This document shows, in pieces, positions 24,026 through 34,889 of a stretch of 64,000 bases of DNA. The stretch comes from Tenrec ecaudatus. Taxonomy: Eukaryota > Chordata > Mammalia > Afrosoricida > Tenrecidae. The translations under genes were made by a program, and so were the position numbers. The stretch lies in assembly GCF_050624435.1 (NCBI RefSeq), contig NC_134539.1, positions 42,378,001 through 42,442,000 on the forward strand, written 5' to 3'. Each line of letters starts with the position of its first letter. Within the stretch, counting starts at the first letter, position 1. Below the pieces are notes generated by a model. It did no database searches, was not told the origin of the DNA, and saw only the letters and a list, made by a program, of their open reading frames with translations.

Positions 24026-24195
24026 AGAATTCATTGAGTGCCTATTATGCATTGAGCGAGATCCAAGATCTTCAATACCTGTGATCTCATTTAGTGTGGA
24101 CAACAGTCTATGAGCTGGCCCCATTTGACAGATATTGAAGCTAAAATTCATTCATATTACAATCCTTGGCCAAGTCGCCTAACTATCAACAATAA
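24026..24195 (+). mobile_element. MIR SINE relic
   Basis: TTCATTGAGTGCCTATTATG, CTGTGATCTCATTTAGTGTG and CCTTGGCCAAGTCGCCTAAC, in MIR order. Confidence 0.65.
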
Positions 24196-24239
24196 GTAAT
24201 GAGCAAACTGAGAACTCAAAAACGAATTGATTTGATCAT

Positions 24240-24455
24240 TGGGTCCAACCCATGATTGGCATCCCAGGAGACATCTGGCAATGTCCGATGACAGTTTTGG
24301 TTATCACAATTGAGTGTGTCTGTTTGTGTGCTATTGTATTTAGAGGTCAGTGATATTGCTAAGCAGCCTACAGTGTGCAGGACAAGTTCCCACCAAGAAA
24401 GAATTATCCAGCCCAAAATGTCAGTAGTGCTGAGGTTGAGAAACCATGCTCTAGA
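24240..24455 (+). mobile_element. MER5A-type hAT-Charlie element
   Basis: CATCTGGCAATGTCCGATGA, TAAGCAGCCTACAGTGTGCA, AGAATTATCCAGCCCAAAAT and GTGCTGAGGTTGAGAAACC match the MER5A order. This is an ancient non-autonomous DNA transposon shared across placental mammals. Confidence 0.8.
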
Positions 24456-24914
24456 TAACAGACTCAGGTGATCCATAGACAATCTAGGTCGTGATCAACT
24501 TTAGAAAATGTTCGTGAGTCATTGTTGTGAACAAAGTTTTCTACCACAGTACCCTCCGATCAGAGAGAACAACAAATAACTATTCCCAGAAGGCACACTG
24601 GACATTGTTCTGTGAAATTTATATAGTAGCTTCATTATATGCACACATTTATGTAACTTTGAAAAAAAACAGTTTGAAGAGGCTTTTCTCCCCAATATTT
24701 GGGTGATGCTAATGGCTCTGGCGGACACTCATCACTTCATATCCCAAAGGCATGGGAGATGCGTGGCTTTAGTTGGTAAATGGGGAAAGCTAAGTCTACT
24801 GGTAAAAGAAGCCATTTCTCAAAGGTCTCTCTGACACCAAAACTATAGCTTCAAATGTGCATGTGGTAAGAAAGAGAAGGGGGGCAAATGAATGCAGTGT
24901 AGGGGAAGACCTCT

Positions 24915-25040
24915 AGATAATGGATATAGCATTTTAGAGGTGAGGAGGGAAAGGCTCAAAGAGGCTAACTCATTTGTCAAAGGTGCCCAAGAAGAAACAG
25001 GTGGGTCTAAAGATCACACAACACTTTGCACTGTTGAAAA
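24915..25040 (+). mobile_element. MIR SINE fragment
   Basis: GAGGGAAAGGCTCAAAGAGG, CTCATTTGTCAAAGGTGCCC and AACAGGTGGGTCTAAAGATC match the MIR 3' half. Confidence 0.5.
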
Positions 25041-27026
25041 CATTATGTTGTCATTTTGAAAGCACTTGTCCTGTGCTCCTTGGGTGTCAGAGACTGTGAC
25101 GTGTTGAAATAAATCGCACGGAATGAGGGTCAGTGCTGTGAGCAAGACAATGTTTGAAGAGAAAAAATAAAGAAGTTGGACTCATCAAGAAGACCTCCCA
25201 ACTTTTCCAGAGATTGAAGAACAAATCATGAAGCTAAATGGGTGTTTCCGGTATTGTTGCTTCTTCCCTCCCGAAGACAAAAGCGCCCACTGCAATCTCC
25301 CGAGAACCTCTCAGCTGGGTGACAAGACTTGCGTGTTTCTGGACAGAAACCATGCCCACACTCTTGTTTTCCTGATCGTGCACCTGACTGTGGTTCAGGT
25401 GTTGGGAAGACAGCAAAGTGCTCGGGAAATACAGGACTCACCCTTCTCCAGGTGTAACTCGTGATTCATCCAAGCAAGTCATGATCATTGCATTCCTCTG
25501 CCCATGACTCCTGTGGGGGAAGAGTCATAAGATAATAAGAACCTTTATGGAAAGGAGGTCCCTTAGTGTCCCAGCCAGCTTCCCAGCTGGCAAAAAAGTT
25601 TTGAGAAGATCTGATGCCTCAAGCTAGCTCCTTAACCAGCCCTGGACCTGCCTACGTGCTATTTTCTGGACAATCACTACCACTCATATCTATGAGTCAC
25701 TGATAATTGGGTCTTCCATTGCTTATAGCCAAACACATCTGAACTGATAAGGCCTAACTTCCACAGGGTAATGGAATAACTTCAAAGGTATCTTCTAGCC
25801 TCATTTAATCCTTCAGTGTTTAGTTCAGAAAGTGAGGCTCATAGATGGAGCTAATAATTCCCTACTTGCTGGAGATGCTGTGAAAGAATCAGGATCCGAG
25901 ATAGAGACTTGAATGCCACAAGAGGGAGAGTCATTAAGTAGCTCAGGGAGTGGCATCTAGGGCCACCTTTCCCTTCCCTCAGGCCCCTCCTCTATCTCCA
26001 AGCAACTGAATTATTAAGATACTAAAATGTGTCTTATTTTCACTTGGTGGCATCCTTTGGAGACTCATGTTAACTTTCAATATAATCCAGGTATCAGGGG
26101 AGGTTAATTTTTCTCCACATAAATTTGACCTCAAAACTCCATCCAATGCCCCATAGCAGTTGAAAGGCTTCCCTGAGAGCCCATCATTTCCCCTGGGCTC
26201 ATTTGATGGGTCACTCCTGGAACTAAGCCTATGTCAACATCTGGACTCAAGTTGACCCAGATGTACAACAAGGCCTCTCCCACAAATGGACACAAACAAA
26301 AACATACACAGTCAAACATTGATTTGTCACTATTAATAGACTGGATTGGGTATTGAGAACACAATGTAGTTTTCCTTATTCAAAACCAAATAAGCACACG
26401 TGCATGAAAATTAGTAGAAAGAGGGGGAGGACTGAACTCCAAGTATGTGTGTGAAGGGGGAATTACGAAAAATACATTTAAGGACCCTAAGCGGGAGTAT
26501 CGCTGGTAATGTGAACTGAATACGCCACATTGCCCCCAGTTTCTGGGGACACCCTGAGGAACCAGGACAAGTGCCACAGAACACGGGGGCCTTGAATCCT
26601 GGATCTTTGTGGTGCCCAACACTCTCCAAAGGCTGCACCAATGGGATCTGACACAGAAACTCCACTGCATGAACTGGACTCCACCTCAAACACACCGGTA
26701 ATCTGAGAACTTAGCGCTGAAAATTCATGGTGCCTGGAGAAGCAGAAGGCAACTGTACCAAGATTATTGAGCTCTCCGTAAGGGGGTGATCATTGGCTTA
26801 CTGTAGCCATTTAAGATATGTATTATTCCAACAAACCTTGACTGCCATTCCCAGTGAATATTATTGTAAGTTTTCCCTGACAACCGACTGCAATTGTTGG
26901 TACAAATAGCAACCAGCCACAAAAGGATTTATACTGTATAAGTGAATAATTCAGGTATTGCGATATATAGTTAGCCTACATTGGCCAAATATCCCTCTCT
27001 CAACAGTGTTTTAAAAAATTAGTAGC
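25041..27026. other. Unannotated DNA left of the provirus
   Basis: No gene recognised. Open frames at 26131-26695 (minus) have no recognisable product. Confidence 0.35.
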
Positions 27027-27031
27027 AGGGG
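27027..27031. repeat. Putative 5-bp target-site duplication of the ERV, left
   Basis: AGGGG lies one base outside the left LTR edge and is repeated at 34885-34889, directly after the right LTR. A 5-bp TSD is the usual length for ERV-L. Short matches of this kind can be chance. Confidence 0.5.
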
Positions 27032-27032
27032 T

Positions 27033-27578
27033 TGTGTTAGACAGGGTTCTCTAGAGAGACAAAACCAGATTGCTAATAATTATCTATCTATCTATAGATA
27101 GATAGATAGATAACACAAGAAATAAACAGTTAAATTATAAAGCAGTATAAATGGCTCAGTGCAGCTCACTCCCGTGAGACACTGGCAGTCCTTCAAGTCT
27201 TGAGGGCCGCCAGGTAGTCTTCTGTACAGAGAGCTAGGCTATCCCAGCACAGGCAGCAAACAGCAAGGCAGGTCACCAACAGTCAGCCAGGACACCAACC
27301 ATCAGTGCCCAGCTCCAGAGATGTACATTCCAATTGTCTGGCGAGACAAGTCTTAAAGGGACCTCAAATTACAGCGACACAGTTCACAGGTTAGGTGTCC
27401 CACAGGTAGTGTAGCTTGCAAATTGAGGCACAGAACAAGGAAGGCAGCTGCACACTGGTCCAGTCATCAAAGAGCATGAGACAAGAAAGACAAGGCTCAC
27501 CGAGCCATTTATCTCTCCGCCCTTCAATTCATCCCATGTGTTTACCGGCCAGGCTGACACAATAAAATAACTACCTCA
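27033..27578 (-). repeat. ERV 3' LTR
   Basis: The minus-strand LTR starts TGAGGTAG at 27578 and ends CTAACACA at 27033. It is colinear with 34332-34884. Shared phrases include GAGACACTGG, GCAAACAGCAAGGCAGGTCA and GCCATTTATCTCTC. It carries an inverted TATC/GATA tetranucleotide at 27081-27112 that is absent in this form from the other LTR. Confidence 0.88.
27081..27112. repeat. Inverted TATC/TAGA microsatellite (palindrome) in the 3' LTR
   Basis: (TATC)n changes to (TAGA)n at 27094/27095, giving two perfect 14-base complementary arms with no spacer. It could form a hairpin or cruciform. Confidence 0.9.
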
Positions 27579-27590
27579 ATCCATCCCTTG
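27579..27590 (-). other. Polypurine tract of the ERV
   Basis: On the minus strand CAAGGGATGGAT lies immediately 5' of the 3' LTR start TGAGGTAG, the expected place for the plus-strand primer. The related element at 7280-7845 has AAGGGGTGGAT at the same place. Confidence 0.7.
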
Positions 27591-27922
27591 CCAACTTGGC
27601 ACCTGTACACAATTCTTTAACTATATATAATTATATAATTTCTGGACATTGATGAAATCACCCTTATCATCAATCATCTATCATACATGTAAATGAAAAC
27701 ACAGAGTCCAATTGTATCTGATATACCATACATGAACAAAGGAAAGATATGCAATAAGCACGTAAAATGAAAATACACTGACAATTACAAACCTTGCTTT
27801 TGCAATTGATCACGTGGTCGTAACTGATAGGTAGAACTACCTTCTTCTACTACCCATTCTGTATTACCTTTGCCCTAAGCGAGCACCTCAGCTGGCTGTG
27901 GTTTTTTGCCTGGTAGGGTGAC
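27591..27922 (-). other. Post-pol region of the ERV without env
   Basis: About 330 bases between the pol stop and the polypurine tract contain no open frame or membrane-protein features. The first part (about 27840-27922) could be a decayed extension of pol. Confidence 0.5.
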
Positions 27923-28798
27923 CTAGACCTTCATTCCTGAGGAGTCTGGGTCATTATAATTCCTGTCAGGATTGAGTTGTTGTGATTTGCCATTTACTTT
28001 AATCACAGGGCATGGTAGCACTAAGAGTTGGCCTATGGGATCTCCTGGATTCCAGACATATTCTTCTTTACCTCCATGATGTAACACCAGTCCAATTTCT
28101 CCTTGGTAGTCAGGATCAATCACACCACTTAGTACAGTGACACTCTTCCTGACCTGTTGATCCAAAAGCATGAGAAGTCCAAAGTGCCCAGGGGGCATTC
28201 TCAGCTGCCAGTTCAGTGGAATCCATGCTGTGTTTCCAGGTGGGAGAGTTCCTTCCTTCGGGACCAGGACCTCCAGGCCTGAGGAACACAGGGTTGCTGG
28301 GACAGGAAGTAAAAATGCTGCAAGTGGATCACTAGGAGTAATAGTGAGTGGTGCCACTCCAGCTTCCACCCCTTGGTTCCTGGACCCATGAATTCTGGCT
28401 ATTGGAGACACAGCACCATATATTGGCTGCTGGTTTAGAGCGTATACAGCTTCCTGGAGAACATTGCCCCAGCCCCGCAAGTTGTTCCCAGCTAGTTGGC
28501 GTACTAATTGTGTCTTTAGGAACCCATTCCATCGTTCTATCAAGCCACCGGCTTCAGGATGATGAGTAACATGATATGACCAGTGGATTCCATGGGAATG
28601 GGGCCATTGCCGCACTGTATTTGCTATGAAGTGAGTTCCTTGATCTGAAACTATGCTATGTGGGATGCCGTGCCGGTGGATGAGGCATTCTGTAAGTCCA
28701 CAAATGGTAGTTTTGGCAGGAGCATTGCATGAAGGGAAGGCAAATCCATTTCCAGAGTAGGTATCAATTCCAGTAAGAAAAAACGCTGTCCCCTCCAT
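27923..28798 (-). pseudogene. pol: ERV-L pol: integrase core and C-terminus plus dUTPase
   Basis: Open frame of 291 codons. Residues 1-110 hold the rest of the integrase catalytic core: SDQGTHF supplies the second catalytic Asp (about residue 52) and GGLIERWNG the Glu (about residue 88). About residues 165-270 form a dUTPase-like domain, with GVIDPDYQGEI at about 225-235 (the conserved uridine-binding motif of dUTPases) and NPGDPIGQLLV at about 250-260. dUTPases hydrolyse dUTP and limit uracil incorporation during reverse transcription; ERV-L carries this domain downstream of integrase. The first catalytic Asp lies in the upstream frame (28651-29076), so a frameshift at about 28785 splits the enzyme. 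It is a remnant despite its length. Confidence 0.88.
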
Positions 28799-29076
28799 GA
28801 TGGAAGAGGTCCTATGTAATCAACCTGCCACCATTTTGCCAGTTGATCTCCCCGAGGAATGGTCCCATATCTTGGATTTAATGTTGGCTTCTGCAGCTGG
28901 CAAATAGGGTACTCAGCAGTGGCAGTGGCCAAGTCAGCCTTGGTGAATGGAAGTCCATATTGCTGTGCCCATGCATAACCTCCATCTCGGCCATGTTCAT
29001 GTGCCCATTGGGCGACAACAGGAGTGGCAGAGGAAAGAGGAGGACCAGTTTCCACAGTGCGTGTCATCTTGTCCAC
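28651..29076 (-). pseudogene. pol: ERV-L pol: integrase N-terminal part
   Basis: Open frame of 141 codons containing AQWAHEHGRDGG, then PICQLQKPT, then WWQVDYIGPLP. The H and C residues are consistent with a partly degraded HHCC zinc-binding domain (one expected Cys appears as Tyr in EYPIC). The Asp of QVDYIG is the first catalytic Asp of the integrase core. The frame diverges after about 28785, where the other frame takes over; the remaining codons to 28651 are out of frame. Confidence 0.85.
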
Positions 29077-29810
29077 TTGTTAAAGTCCTCCTCTTCAGAG
29101 GTAACCCTTTGGTGAGTGTTCATGTGAGATATGATTACCTTTACTTTCTTGGCCCATTCAGAGAGGTTCATCCACATACCTCTTCCCAATACCTCCTTGT
29201 CACCAATTTTCCAATCATGGTCCTTCCAATTCCCTGACCATCCAGCCAAGCCATTAGCCACAGCCTATGAATCAGTATACAGTCTCACATCTGGCCATTT
29301 TTCCTTATATGCAAACTGAACGGCCAGGTGCACTGCTCAAAGTTCTGCCCATTAGGAAGATTTCCCTTCACCACTGTCCTTTAGGGAGATCCCAGAAAGG
29401 GGCTGTAGTGCTGCTGCTGTTCATTTATGAGTGACACCTGCATATCATGCAGAGCCATACGTAAACCAAGCAAGACTTGTTTGGTCTTCAGTTAAAGTAT
29501 GGTAAGGAACTCCCCAGGAGGCCATAGGTGCAGACTGGGAGAAAGGAGGCAATGTGACAGGAATGGAGACTGTGGGCATTTGGGCCACTTCTTCATGCAG
29601 CTTACTTGTTCCTTCAGGTCCTGCTTTGGCCCGATCTCGTATATACCACTTCCATTTAACAATGGAGTGTTGCTGCGCACATCCAACTTTATGATTCTGT
29701 GGGTCAGACAATACGCAGTTCATGATGGGTAGTTCAGGCCTCACGGTGACTTGGTGGCCCAGGGTGAGGCGTTCAGTCTCCACCAAGGCCCAATAACAGG
29801 TCAACAGCTG
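29064..29810 (-). pseudogene. pol: ERV-L pol: connection and RNase H domain, broken
   Basis: The 29445-29804 frame covers the RT connection (KWKWYIRDRA, SKLHEEVAQMP) and ends with AWFTYGSA followed by a stop. In retroviral RNase H the equivalent motif is TDGS, so the catalytic Asp is Tyr here (codon TAT at 29457-29459). The C-terminal RNase H part reads in 29064-29261 (NGLAGWSG, DHDWKIGDKE, SHMNTHQRVTSEEEDF). A stop inside the RNase H segment and the D-to-Y change make it inactive. Confidence 0.82.
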
Positions 29811-30945
29811 TTTTTCAAAGGGGGAGTAGTTGTCTGCCGAGGATGGGAGGATTTTACTCTAAAATCCCAATGGTCTATGCTGTGATTCACCAATAGGGGT
29901 CTGCCAAAGATTCCACATGGCATCTCTATGTACAATTGACACCTCTAGCACCATTGAGTCAGCTAGATCATATGGTCCCAGTGGCAAAGCAGCTTGCATG
30001 GCAGCCTGAACCTGTTGAAGAGCCTTTTCTTGTGCTGGGCCCCACTCAAAAATGGAGGCTTTTCATGTCACTTGATAAATAGGTTGAAGTAGAACACCCA
30101 AGTGAGAGATATGTTGCCTCCAAAATCCGAAGAGGTCCACTAGGCATTGTGCCTCCTTTTTAGTCGATGGGGGCACCAAATGCAATAGCTTATCCTTTGC
30201 TTTAGTAGGAATATCTATCTCAACATGCCCCACACCACTGGACCCCTAGAAATTTTACTGAGGTGGAGGGTACCTGAATCTTTGTTGGGTTAATTTCCCA
30301 ACCTCTTGTACGCAGCTATTGTACCAATGAATCTAGAGTCTTTGATACATCCTCCTTAGTGGGTCAAATCAGCATAATATCATCAATATAATGGACCAGT
30401 GTGACATTTTGTGGAATAGACAGGTGATCAAGGTCCCTTCGGACTAAATTATGGCACAGAGCAGAAGAGTTGATGTACCTCTTAGGGAGAGGTGTGAAAG
30501 TATACTGTTGCCCCTTCCAGCGGAAGGCAAACTGTTTCTGGTGGTCCTTCGAAACTGGTATTGAGAAGAAAGCATTAGCCAGATCAATAGTTGCATACCA
30601 AGAACCAGGAAAAGTATTGATTTTCTCAAACATTAAATCATATCTAGAATGGCAGTTGCAATTGGAGTCACCACCTGGGTAAGTTAATGATGATCCACTT
30701 TCATTCTCCAGGATCCATCTGTCTTCTTTACAGGCCAAATAGGTGAGTTAAATGGGGATGTAATAGGAATCATGATCCCTGCATCCTTCAAGTCTTTAAT
30801 GTTGGCACTGATCTCTGCAATCCCTCCAGGAATGCAGTACTACTTTTGGTTATTTTCCTAGGCAATGGCAGTTCTAATGGTGTCCAGTTGGCCTTTCCTA
30901 CCATGATAGCCCTTATTCCACATTTCAGGGATCCAATATGGGGGT
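29811..30945 (-). pseudogene. pol: ERV-L pol: reverse transcriptase, broken
   Basis: The best segment is 30364-30738: SWYATIDLANAFFSIPV holds the first catalytic Asp region, KQFAFRWKGQQYTFTPLP follows, and VHYIDDIMLI carries the YxDD active site. A TGA stop (30364-30366) follows directly after. Upstream, 30740-30945 continues the fingers region through stops. Downstream, 29811-30360 is the thumb in shifted frames. Confidence 0.85.
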
Positions 30946-30949
30946 TCTG

Positions 30950-31300
30950 TCAGTTACTAAGCATGTCTATTCCAATGATGCATTCTGGAACTGAGGAAAT
31001 AACCCCAGGATGGGTCCAAAGGCCCACTGGACCCACAGTGAGGCGTACCTGAGCTAAAACTCCGTGGATAATTTGACCTCCATAAGCCCCCACTCTGATT
31101 GGTGGGCCTTCAAAACACTTTGGGTCTCCTGGAACTAGTGTCAGTTCCGAACCAGTGTCCAATAATCCCCGAAAAGTTTGATTATTTCCTTTCCCCCAAT
31201 AAACAGTCACTCTTGTGAAAGGCCGCAGCTCCCTTTGGGCAAGACTAGAAGAAAGACTAACAGTATAGACCTTTGGTGAGGCAGCAGGGTCCTCCTTCAA
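30950..31300 (-). pseudogene. pro: ERV-L protease region
   Basis: Open frame of 116 codons containing GLLDTGSELTLV, the aspartic-protease active-site motif (DTG), and IIGIDMLSN near the end, comparable to the C-terminal strand of retropepsins. It precedes RT as in other retroviruses. It is intact over the core but separated from RT by a stop. Confidence 0.85.
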
Positions 31301-32377
31301 AGGGACCCGGCCTCCCCCTCGTTCAAGGGCTCAGGTATGGGAATTGATTGAGTGATAGTGATGGTCTATTCTGCTGTTCACCTGATCTACCATTCTTCCG
31401 CCTCTATAGATCATGTAAATATTTAGTAGGTTTCCCATCTATTTCATTCCTAGAGACGCCGTGGCTAAGTAGCCAATGCATTATTCCACACGAGACAGGA
31501 TGCTTTGACTACTCCGGAAACCTTGTCGTCTATTATAACCACGCCCACCCTGTCTCTGTTGATTCAGTGCTGACACCTGCCCTCTACCATCACGGGGACC
31601 AATCAGCCCCATTGTGCGCAAATGTCAGAGTTTGCTTAGGGCAGTGCCCACTGTTAATCCTAGTGCACATAAAATAGAAATTATAGTAGTCTTAAGAGAT
31701 GCTGGGGCCCACTTCACAAACTTGTTCCTTATGATTGTGGTAAAGGGTATGTTCTCAAGACACCCCCTTTTTGGGTCTATGGGAAATCCTGATAGATCCA
31801 TTCCAACATACCAATTTCTCTCAGCTTTTGGATGCCTTCCTCTACAGTGTACCAAGGTAGGTCAGGCACTTCACGTTGGTCTAATCTAGGCCATCTGGCA
31901 GTCCATGCTTCAGTGAACCAACTAAATAAGGAATTAAATCCTCTCTTAACCTCTCTCACTGAGACATTGAAAGAAGAACCTGTGCTTAGGGGTCCCATAT
32001 CCAGAAACTCAGACCGGTCTAATATTACTTTTCGTGCACCAGTATCCCACACCCTTAGTAACCATTCCCAGGGATATTCCCCAGGCTTCTGCTTGTACGT
32101 ACTTGAAAACTCGAGCAGATCTTTGTGAGTATAGCGCGCTTCTTCTTGGGTAATCATCTCAACTTCACCTTTAGGAGATTTCTGAGACTTAATTGTAGTG
32201 ACAGGTCTAGCGGAAATAATGGGTTGTGAGGGTGTTTCCTGGGTGATTTCAGCAATATCTTGTAAGGCACCTCCCTCAGGCAATGCTACCGATGCAGCCC
32301 CATCTGGCATATCAACTTGAATAGTTTGGCTAATCTGCTCAGGTGCAGATTGTGAATTAATACTTTCAGCTGGGAGT

Positions 32378-32389
32378 GGTGGATCTATT
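32378..32389. repeat. Target-site duplication in gag, left copy
   Basis: GGTGGATCTATT, repeated exactly at 33683-33694, brackets the L1 insertion in gag. On the minus strand it encodes I-D-P-P, seen on both sides of the insertion. Confidence 0.9.
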
Positions 32390-33682
32390 TTTTTGGTCAT
32401 TTTATTGGAGCTCATACAACTCTTTTTTTTTAAACATTTTACTAGGGACTCATACAACTCTTATCACAATCCATACATATACATACATCAATTGTATAAA
32501 ACACATCTGTACATTCTTTGTGCTCATACAACTCTTATCATAATCCACACATACACAATTGTGTAAAGCACATTTATACATCCGTTGCCCTCATCAGTCT
32601 CAACATTCGCTTTCCGCTTGGGTTCCTGGAATCAGCTCATTTTCCTTTTTCCCCTCTCCACTTCCCTCTCCCTCATGAACCTTTAATAATTTATAAATTA
32701 TTATTGTTATCTTATCTTACCCTGCCCAACATCTCCCTTTACCCACTTTTCTGTTACCCATCCTCCAGGGAGGAGGTTATATGTAGATCCTTGTGATTGG
32801 TTCCCCCTTTCTATACTCCCTTCCCTCCCAGTATCGCCATTCCATCGCTGGTTTGAGGGGTTCATCTGTCTTGGATTCCCTGTGTTTCCAGTTCCCATCT
32901 GTACCGCTGTGCATCCTCTGGTCTAACCAGGTTTGCAAGGTAGAATTGGGATCATGATAGTTGGGGGGAGGAAGCATTTAAGAAGTAGAGGAAGGTTGTG
33001 AGTTTCCTTATTGCTACACTGAACCCTGAGTGACTCATCTCCTCCCCACTACCCCTCTGCAAGGGATGTCCAGTTGTCTACAGATGGGCATTGGGTCCCC
33101 ATCACACAGTCCTCTCAATCAGGATGATATTTCCCCCCGCCTTTGTTGCTTGAAACCTGGTCCCGTCGGCCCTTCATGAGCACACATGTTGGTGTACTGC
33201 TTCCATGTGGGTTTTGTTGCTTCTGGGCTAGTTGGCTGTTTGTTTACTTTCAAGCCTTTTAAGACCCAAGACGGTATATCTCTTGATAGCCGGGCACCAT
33301 CAGCCTTCTTCACCACACTTATTCACATAATCATCTTCAGCGTTTATGTGGGGAAGGTGATGACACAATGATGGTTTTTGTCCTTTAGTGTCTGCTACCT
33401 GATCCCTTCAACACCTCGTGTTCACACAGGCTTGTGTGCTTCTACTCTGTGGACTTTGTTGCTTCCGAACTAGATGGCCGCTTGTTTGCCTTTAAGACCC
33501 CAGACGCTTTATCTTTTGATAGCTAGGCACCATCAGCTTTCTTTACCACATTTGCTTATGCACACATTTGTCTTCAGCAATCATGTCAGCAATCATGTCA
33601 GGAAGATATCATGAAATGACTGTTTAGCTGAGCAAGGTGCTCTTGTATTAAGGGAATGCATGTGAGGAGGCCCAATGTGAGG
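32390..33682 (-). mobile_element. L1 3' end inserted in ERV gag
   Basis: Minus orientation: the T-rich tail complement is at 32390-32425, followed by repeated terminal words (CTCATACAACTCTTATCA at about 32445 and 32523). Then come the middle block (GAGGAGGTTATATGTAGATC) and two copies of the roughly 250-bp tandem unit (CATGTGGGTTTTGTTGCTTC near 33206, GCTTTCTTTACCACATTTGC near 33534). It is 5'-truncated at 33682, with a perfect 12-bp TSD. Because it lies inside gag it is younger than the provirus. Confidence 0.9.
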
Positions 33683-33694
33683 GGTGGATCTATT
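33683..33694. repeat. Target-site duplication in gag, right copy
   Basis: Exact match to 32378-32389. Confidence 0.9.
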
Positions 33695-34311
33695 GACTGG
33701 GGTAGGTTGCTTGTTTCTAGGGCCTCAAGATCCTCCTCTTCTGGATCATCAGCCCATATGTTCCCATCCCATGTTTCAGGGTCCCAGCTTTTTCCAATCA
33801 ATGTCCTCACTTTGGTCTCAGACACTGCTCTAGATTTGCAATGCAGCTGATTGTAATCCAGCCACTTGCATAATGAGACTCTGGATCTGGTTCTCAGCAA
33901 TGTCAGCTCTATTAATAGAGGAGAGAAGGCTCTCCTTTGTAGCACAGACGGAAGCTTTCAAATCTGTTAGTCTGCACCTGAGGCACACTTCTGAGGATGA
34001 GACCATCCCTCTCCTTAATCACACTTTCCATTGTAAGAAGGACCAGCCAACCAGCTTCCCTATACTTGTCATCCTTACAAAACTCCTGGAAAATATAAAA
34101 CATACGATCACTCAGAGCCTCTCCTTTAACCAGCACCTCATCTATCGGTGGTGCTACTGTGAGTATTATCTTTGCTATTTCACACCATGGCTTAGTAAGA
34201 GTAGCAGACTTATCCATGCTCTGGGGTGTTGAAGAAGTATTACTAGTGTTAAGACTAATTAGTCTGGAAAGCCAATTTAAGAAACCCATATTTATGATTT
34301 TATTTCTTTAG

Positions 34312-34329
34312 AAGCACTCCTGGTACCAA
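34312..34329 (-). promoter_or_regulatory. Primer-binding site of the ERV (tRNA-Leu type)
   Basis: On the minus strand TTGGTACCAGGAGTGCTT lies two bases inside the 5' LTR. TGGTACCAGGAGTG is complementary to a CACTCCTGGTACCA 3' end, as in a leucine tRNA with added CCA. Leu-primed initiation is the naming feature of ERV-L. The tRNA identity was not checked by search. Confidence 0.7.
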
Positions 34330-34331
34330 AA

Positions 34332-34884
34332 TGTGTTAGACAGGGTTCGCTAGAGAGACAAAAACCAGATGACTAATAATTATATATATACAATTACTAA
34401 TAAATATATATTTATACAATTAGATATATAACACAAGAAATAAACAGTTAAATGCCTCAGTGCAATCATTCCCATGAGCCTGTTTTGAGACACTGGTTGT
34501 CCTTCAAGACTTGAGGGCCACCAGGTAGTCCTCTGTAGAGCAATTCAGGCTATCAGGGCACAGGCAGCAAACAGCAAGGCAGGTCACCAACAGTCAGCCA
34601 GATGACAGAGTCTGACAGTCCCCAGCTCAAAAGATATAAATTCCAATTGTGTGGCGAAGCAGGTCTTGAAGGACTCTCAAACTACAGTGACACAGTCCAC
34701 AGGTTAGGTGTCCCATAGCTTGCAAATTGAAGCACAGAACAAGCAAGGCAGCCGCACACTGGTCCGATGATCAAAGAGCAAGAGACAAGAAAGGCGAAGC
34801 TCGCCGAGCCATTTATCTCTCTGCCCTTCAATTAATCCCACATGTGTTTATCAGCCAGGCTGGCACAATAAACTAATTACCTCA
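34332..34884 (-). repeat. ERV 5' LTR
   Basis: Minus-strand start TGAGGTAA-like at 34884 and end CTAACACA at 34332. The internal edge is fixed by the primer-binding site and the outer edge by loss of similarity to 27033-27578, where AGGGG follows. It has many base differences and small indels relative to the 3' LTR. Confidence 0.85.
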
Positions 34885-34889
34885 AGGGG

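Larger units (their letters stand above)
31625..34289 (-). pseudogene. gag: ERV-L gag, frameshifted and interrupted by L1
   Basis: A Met codon at 34287-34289 follows the primer-binding site by about 20 bases. The N-terminal frame runs to 33912 (MGFLNWLSRLIS; later EAGWLVLLTMESV). A frameshift near 33920 moves the reading to the next frame (SKSWDPETW-like residues, WADDPEEEDLEALE). An L1 3' end occupies 32390-33682. The C-terminal part (31777-32389) holds EARYTHKDLLEFSSTYKQKP and WFTEAWTARWPRLD. Near 31785 another frameshift leads into 31625-31855 (KRGCLENIPF). I see no zinc knuckle. Assignment as gag rests on position and on capsid-like residues. Confidence 0.82.
27033..34884 (-). mobile_element. 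ERV-L (class III) endogenous retrovirus, LTR to LTR, no env
   Basis: The provirus reads leftward. Order on the minus strand: 5' LTR (34332-34884), primer-binding site resembling the 3' end of a tRNA-Leu, gag, protease with a DTG motif, RT with YIDD, RNase H, integrase with D and E catalytic residues, dUTPase, about 330 bases without a recognised gene, polypurine tract, 3' LTR (27033-27578). A dUTPase at the C-terminus of pol, a Leu-type primer site and the absence of env are established hallmarks of ERV-L. Multiple frameshifts and stops, diverged LTRs and an L1 inserted in gag show an old, inactive copy. AGGGG flanks both ends. Confidence 0.92.

Noticed and set aside
27591-27922. Possible env gene of the provirus
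   Set aside because: Only about 330 bases are available, with no open frame or membrane segment; ERV-L normally lacks env.
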